Virus record (IMG/VR): IMGVR_UViG_3300025869_001198 | Coordinates: 1 to 23,735 of that record | Reading direction: 5' to 3' (one strand) | DNA: 23,735 nt | Source: a virus | Part shown: positions 22,505-23,735 of the stretch, in pieces | Layout of the letters: every line of letters starts with the position of its first letter | How positions within the stretch are numbered: the first letter of the stretch is position 1 | Position numbers and translations under genes: made by a program | Notes under the pieces: model-generated | Database searches by the model: none | What the model saw: only the letters and a program-made list of their open reading frames with translations | What the model was told of the DNA's origin: nothing

Positions 22505-23443
22505 TTAAGTTTTAGCAATCCTAAGATTATATGTTGTTATTGTTGCTGCTGAACCATTAGGAAATTCCTGTGAACGATAATCATCACCAACCTGTCTGGT
22601 TTGATAATTACCAGCGCCGTTAAGTCGTGTATCAACTATAGCAGTACCCCTTGTATTACCACCGGATGTTGCCATTGTGTATGTAATTTTTTGACCAGTG
22701 GTATTAGCAGCATCATAACGTATCCAGTTTCCAATAAGGGTTTTCATTGTAGCAGTTGCGCCTTCTTGCAAATTATTGTCGCCGTCAATGAGCAATAAAT
22801 TGCGTGTCGGATCGCTATCTGCACCATTCCTTCTGTGAAGAAAATAACTAGTTATCGTTTGAGGCTGATCCAATGTTTCTGGAATACCGCCAGAACTATA
22901 TAGACCAGTATTTGCCCGTGTGTCAACAAATACTGCTGTTGTTGACACATTAGTATATCCTGTTGCTGCTGTTGAAGATGTAGTAATACTATAAGTTCCA
23001 CCCGTGTCGTTTGACTCTGATCCTGCTATAAGAAGATCAATTGCTGGTTCAATGAAGGTATCCTTAAAATCTGTAAGATTCATTGCTTGAATATTTCCAC
23101 TACCGTCATAATAAACAGGAAAGGTTGTTCCTGAGTCAGCAGTCTGACCTACACCGCTTGTAGTAAGTGTTTGAGTAACCTTGTCATAAGAAACAGTATT
23201 CGTGCCGGGTTCAGCCGTAGAGCCTTCAGCAACAAACGCAGATGCATTTGTAGAAACAGCGCCCGCCATTTTTCTTGTATCATTCATAGCATCAAGGCTA
23301 CCCGAACTACTAACAACAGTAAGCACAGATGTTGGACTTTGAGCATATACAAAAATTGCTGCTTTTTGCCATTCAACAATCTCAGCGGAGGTCATCTCTT
23401 GAAGATTGCCGCTGTTATACCATAGGGGTGAACGTGCTGTCAT
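22505..23443 (-). CDS. Probable virion structural protein (312 residues)
   Basis: A Ser/Thr/Gly/Ala-rich protein with low charge and strand-forming composition, typical of phage structural or fibre-associated proteins. The N-terminus (TARSPLWYNSGNLQEMTSAE, then IVEWQKAAIFVYAQSPTSVL) is globular. The C-terminal half has DNNLQEGATATMKTLIGNWI and GTAIVDTRLNGAGNYQTRQV. No catalytic motif, signal peptide or membrane span is present. It lies between a fibre-like repeat protein and the modification cluster and has two NATAAATA octamers and a GGAGA site just upstream, so it is a late gene. The structural role is inferred from composition and position; I cannot name a T4 counterpart. Confidence 0.7.
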   Translation of the reverse strand: MTARSPLWYNSGNLQEMTSAEIVEWQKAAIFVYAQSPTSVLTVVSSSGSLDAMNDTRKMAGAVSTNASAFVAEGSTAEPGTNTVSYDKVTQTLTTSGVGQTADSGTTFPVYYDGSGNIQAMNLTDFKDTFIEPAIDLLIAGSESNDTGGTYSITTSSTAATGYTNVSTTAVFVDTRANTGLYSSGGIPETLDQPQTITSYFLHRRNGADSDPTRNLLLIDGDNNLQEGATATMKTLIGNWIRYDAANTTGQKITYTMATSGGNTRGTAIVDTRLNGAGNYQTRQVGDDYRSQEFPNGSAATITTYNLRIAKT

Positions 23444-23456
23444 TGGTTATTCTCCA

Positions 23457-23473
23457 TATTTATCATATTTATG
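23457..23473 (-). promoter_or_regulatory. Pair of NATAAATA late-promoter octamers upstream of the structural gene
   Basis: Two octamers stand one base apart on the minus strand: CATAAATA at 23466-23473 and GATAAATA at 23457-23464. Both precede the ATG at 23443 and its GGAGA site. The upstream one gives the more normal leader. The doubling could be chance in AT-rich DNA. Confidence 0.55.
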
Positions 23474-23735
23474 CACCAGCCGCATGAAGAGTTTTCAGTG
23501 TAGTACCGCCAGAGTTTTTAATCAGTAGCGTAGAGAGAGTCTTCATTTCAGCAGAACCTACGGAATCGTTTGCCATTTTCGCCTGTGTAACTTGGTCGTC
23601 GGCAATGTGGGCAGTATCAATACTTCCATCTGTGTAGTGTTCACTATTTATCGCATTATCAGCAATCTTAGCGCCCGTTACCGCATCTGCTTGAAGATCA
23701 CCAGTTGATACTGTGTTGTCTGGTAGCAATGGTAT
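23469..23735 (-). CDS. C-terminal part of a fibre-like repeat protein (5' end outside window)
   Basis: The frame is open to the window edge, so only the last 88 residues are seen. They contain imperfect short repeats of the type IADxxI/V: TGDLQADAVTGAKIADNAIN, then GSIDTAHIADDQVTQAKMAN. Such repeats are common in marine phage fibre and baseplate-associated proteins and probably form a stacked beta structure. The end, STLLIKNSGGTTLKTLHAAGA, is not repetitive. An internal TTG near 23729 is not a convincing start, since the repeat pattern continues to the edge. Confidence 0.7.
   Translation of the reverse strand: MPLLPDNTVSTGDLQADAVTGAKIADNAINSEHYTDGSIDTAHIADDQVTQAKMANDSVGSAEMKTLSTLLIKNSGGTTLKTLHAAGA

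Noticed and set aside
1-23735. tRNA genes, CRISPR arrays, insertion sequences, integrase or origin
   Set aside because: Gaps between genes are at most about 105 bases and contain promoter octamers and ribosome sites; no cloverleaf, spaced direct repeats or transposase was seen.

Overview
The window looks like part of the late (morphogenesis) region of a T4-like marine myovirus. Homologues of the T4 neck, packaging and tail genes lie on the minus strand in canonical order (gp13, gp14, gp15, gp16, gp17, gp18, gp19, gp20). T4-type late promoter octamers (TATAAATA, or the NATAAATA form) precede several of them. The AT-rich composition and tight, overlapping gene packing agree with this. The set of extra metabolic genes resembles that of cyanomyoviruses and related marine T4-like phages. 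The host cannot be fixed from the sequence.

Layout, read in the minus direction from 23735 down to 1. (a) 23735-21897: the C-terminal end of a repeat-rich fibre-like protein, a probable structural protein and an unrecognised 190-residue protein. (b) 21883-14958: a compact run of eight non-structural genes: NodU/CmcH-type carbamoyltransferase, SGNH hydrolase, glycosyltransferase, methyltransferase-like protein, Fe(II)/2-oxoglutarate hydroxylase, an unrecognised 428-residue protein, a second glycosyltransferase and a QueC-like PP-loop protein with a Cys cluster. (c) 14926-12409: gp13, gp14, gp15. (d) 12416-8913: a PP-loop protein and two tandem asparagine-synthetase-like paralogues. (e) 8902-8495: gp16, small terminase. 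(f) 8502-6849: a third asparagine-synthase-type PP-loop protein, a fatty acid hydroxylase-superfamily membrane enzyme and a 58-residue protein. (g) 6852-5209: gp17, large terminase. (h) 3162-5208, on the PLUS strand: an HNH-like protein, a periplasmic solute-binding protein (NMT1/SsuA type, with one frameshift) and an ABC permease (SsuC/TauC type). (i) 3057-1: gp18, gp19 and the start of gp20.

The neck-to-tail core is therefore broken in three places (gp15/gp16, gp16/gp17, gp17/gp18) by accessory genes. This matches the gp15-gp18 hyperplastic region known from cyanomyoviruses. The accessory content has two themes. One is a probable cell-surface or virion-glycan modification programme: carbamoyl transfer, glycosyl transfer, hydroxylation, possible methylation and several ATP-dependent amidation-type enzymes. 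Five proteins carry a PP-loop, or a recognisable variant, within about 8.2 kb. The other is a two-gene ABC importer that lacks its own ATPase and sits antisense to the morphogenesis genes beside an HNH-like gene. Both deserve closer study. No tRNA, CRISPR array, integrase or insertion sequence was seen, and no stretch longer than about 105 bases lacks a gene.
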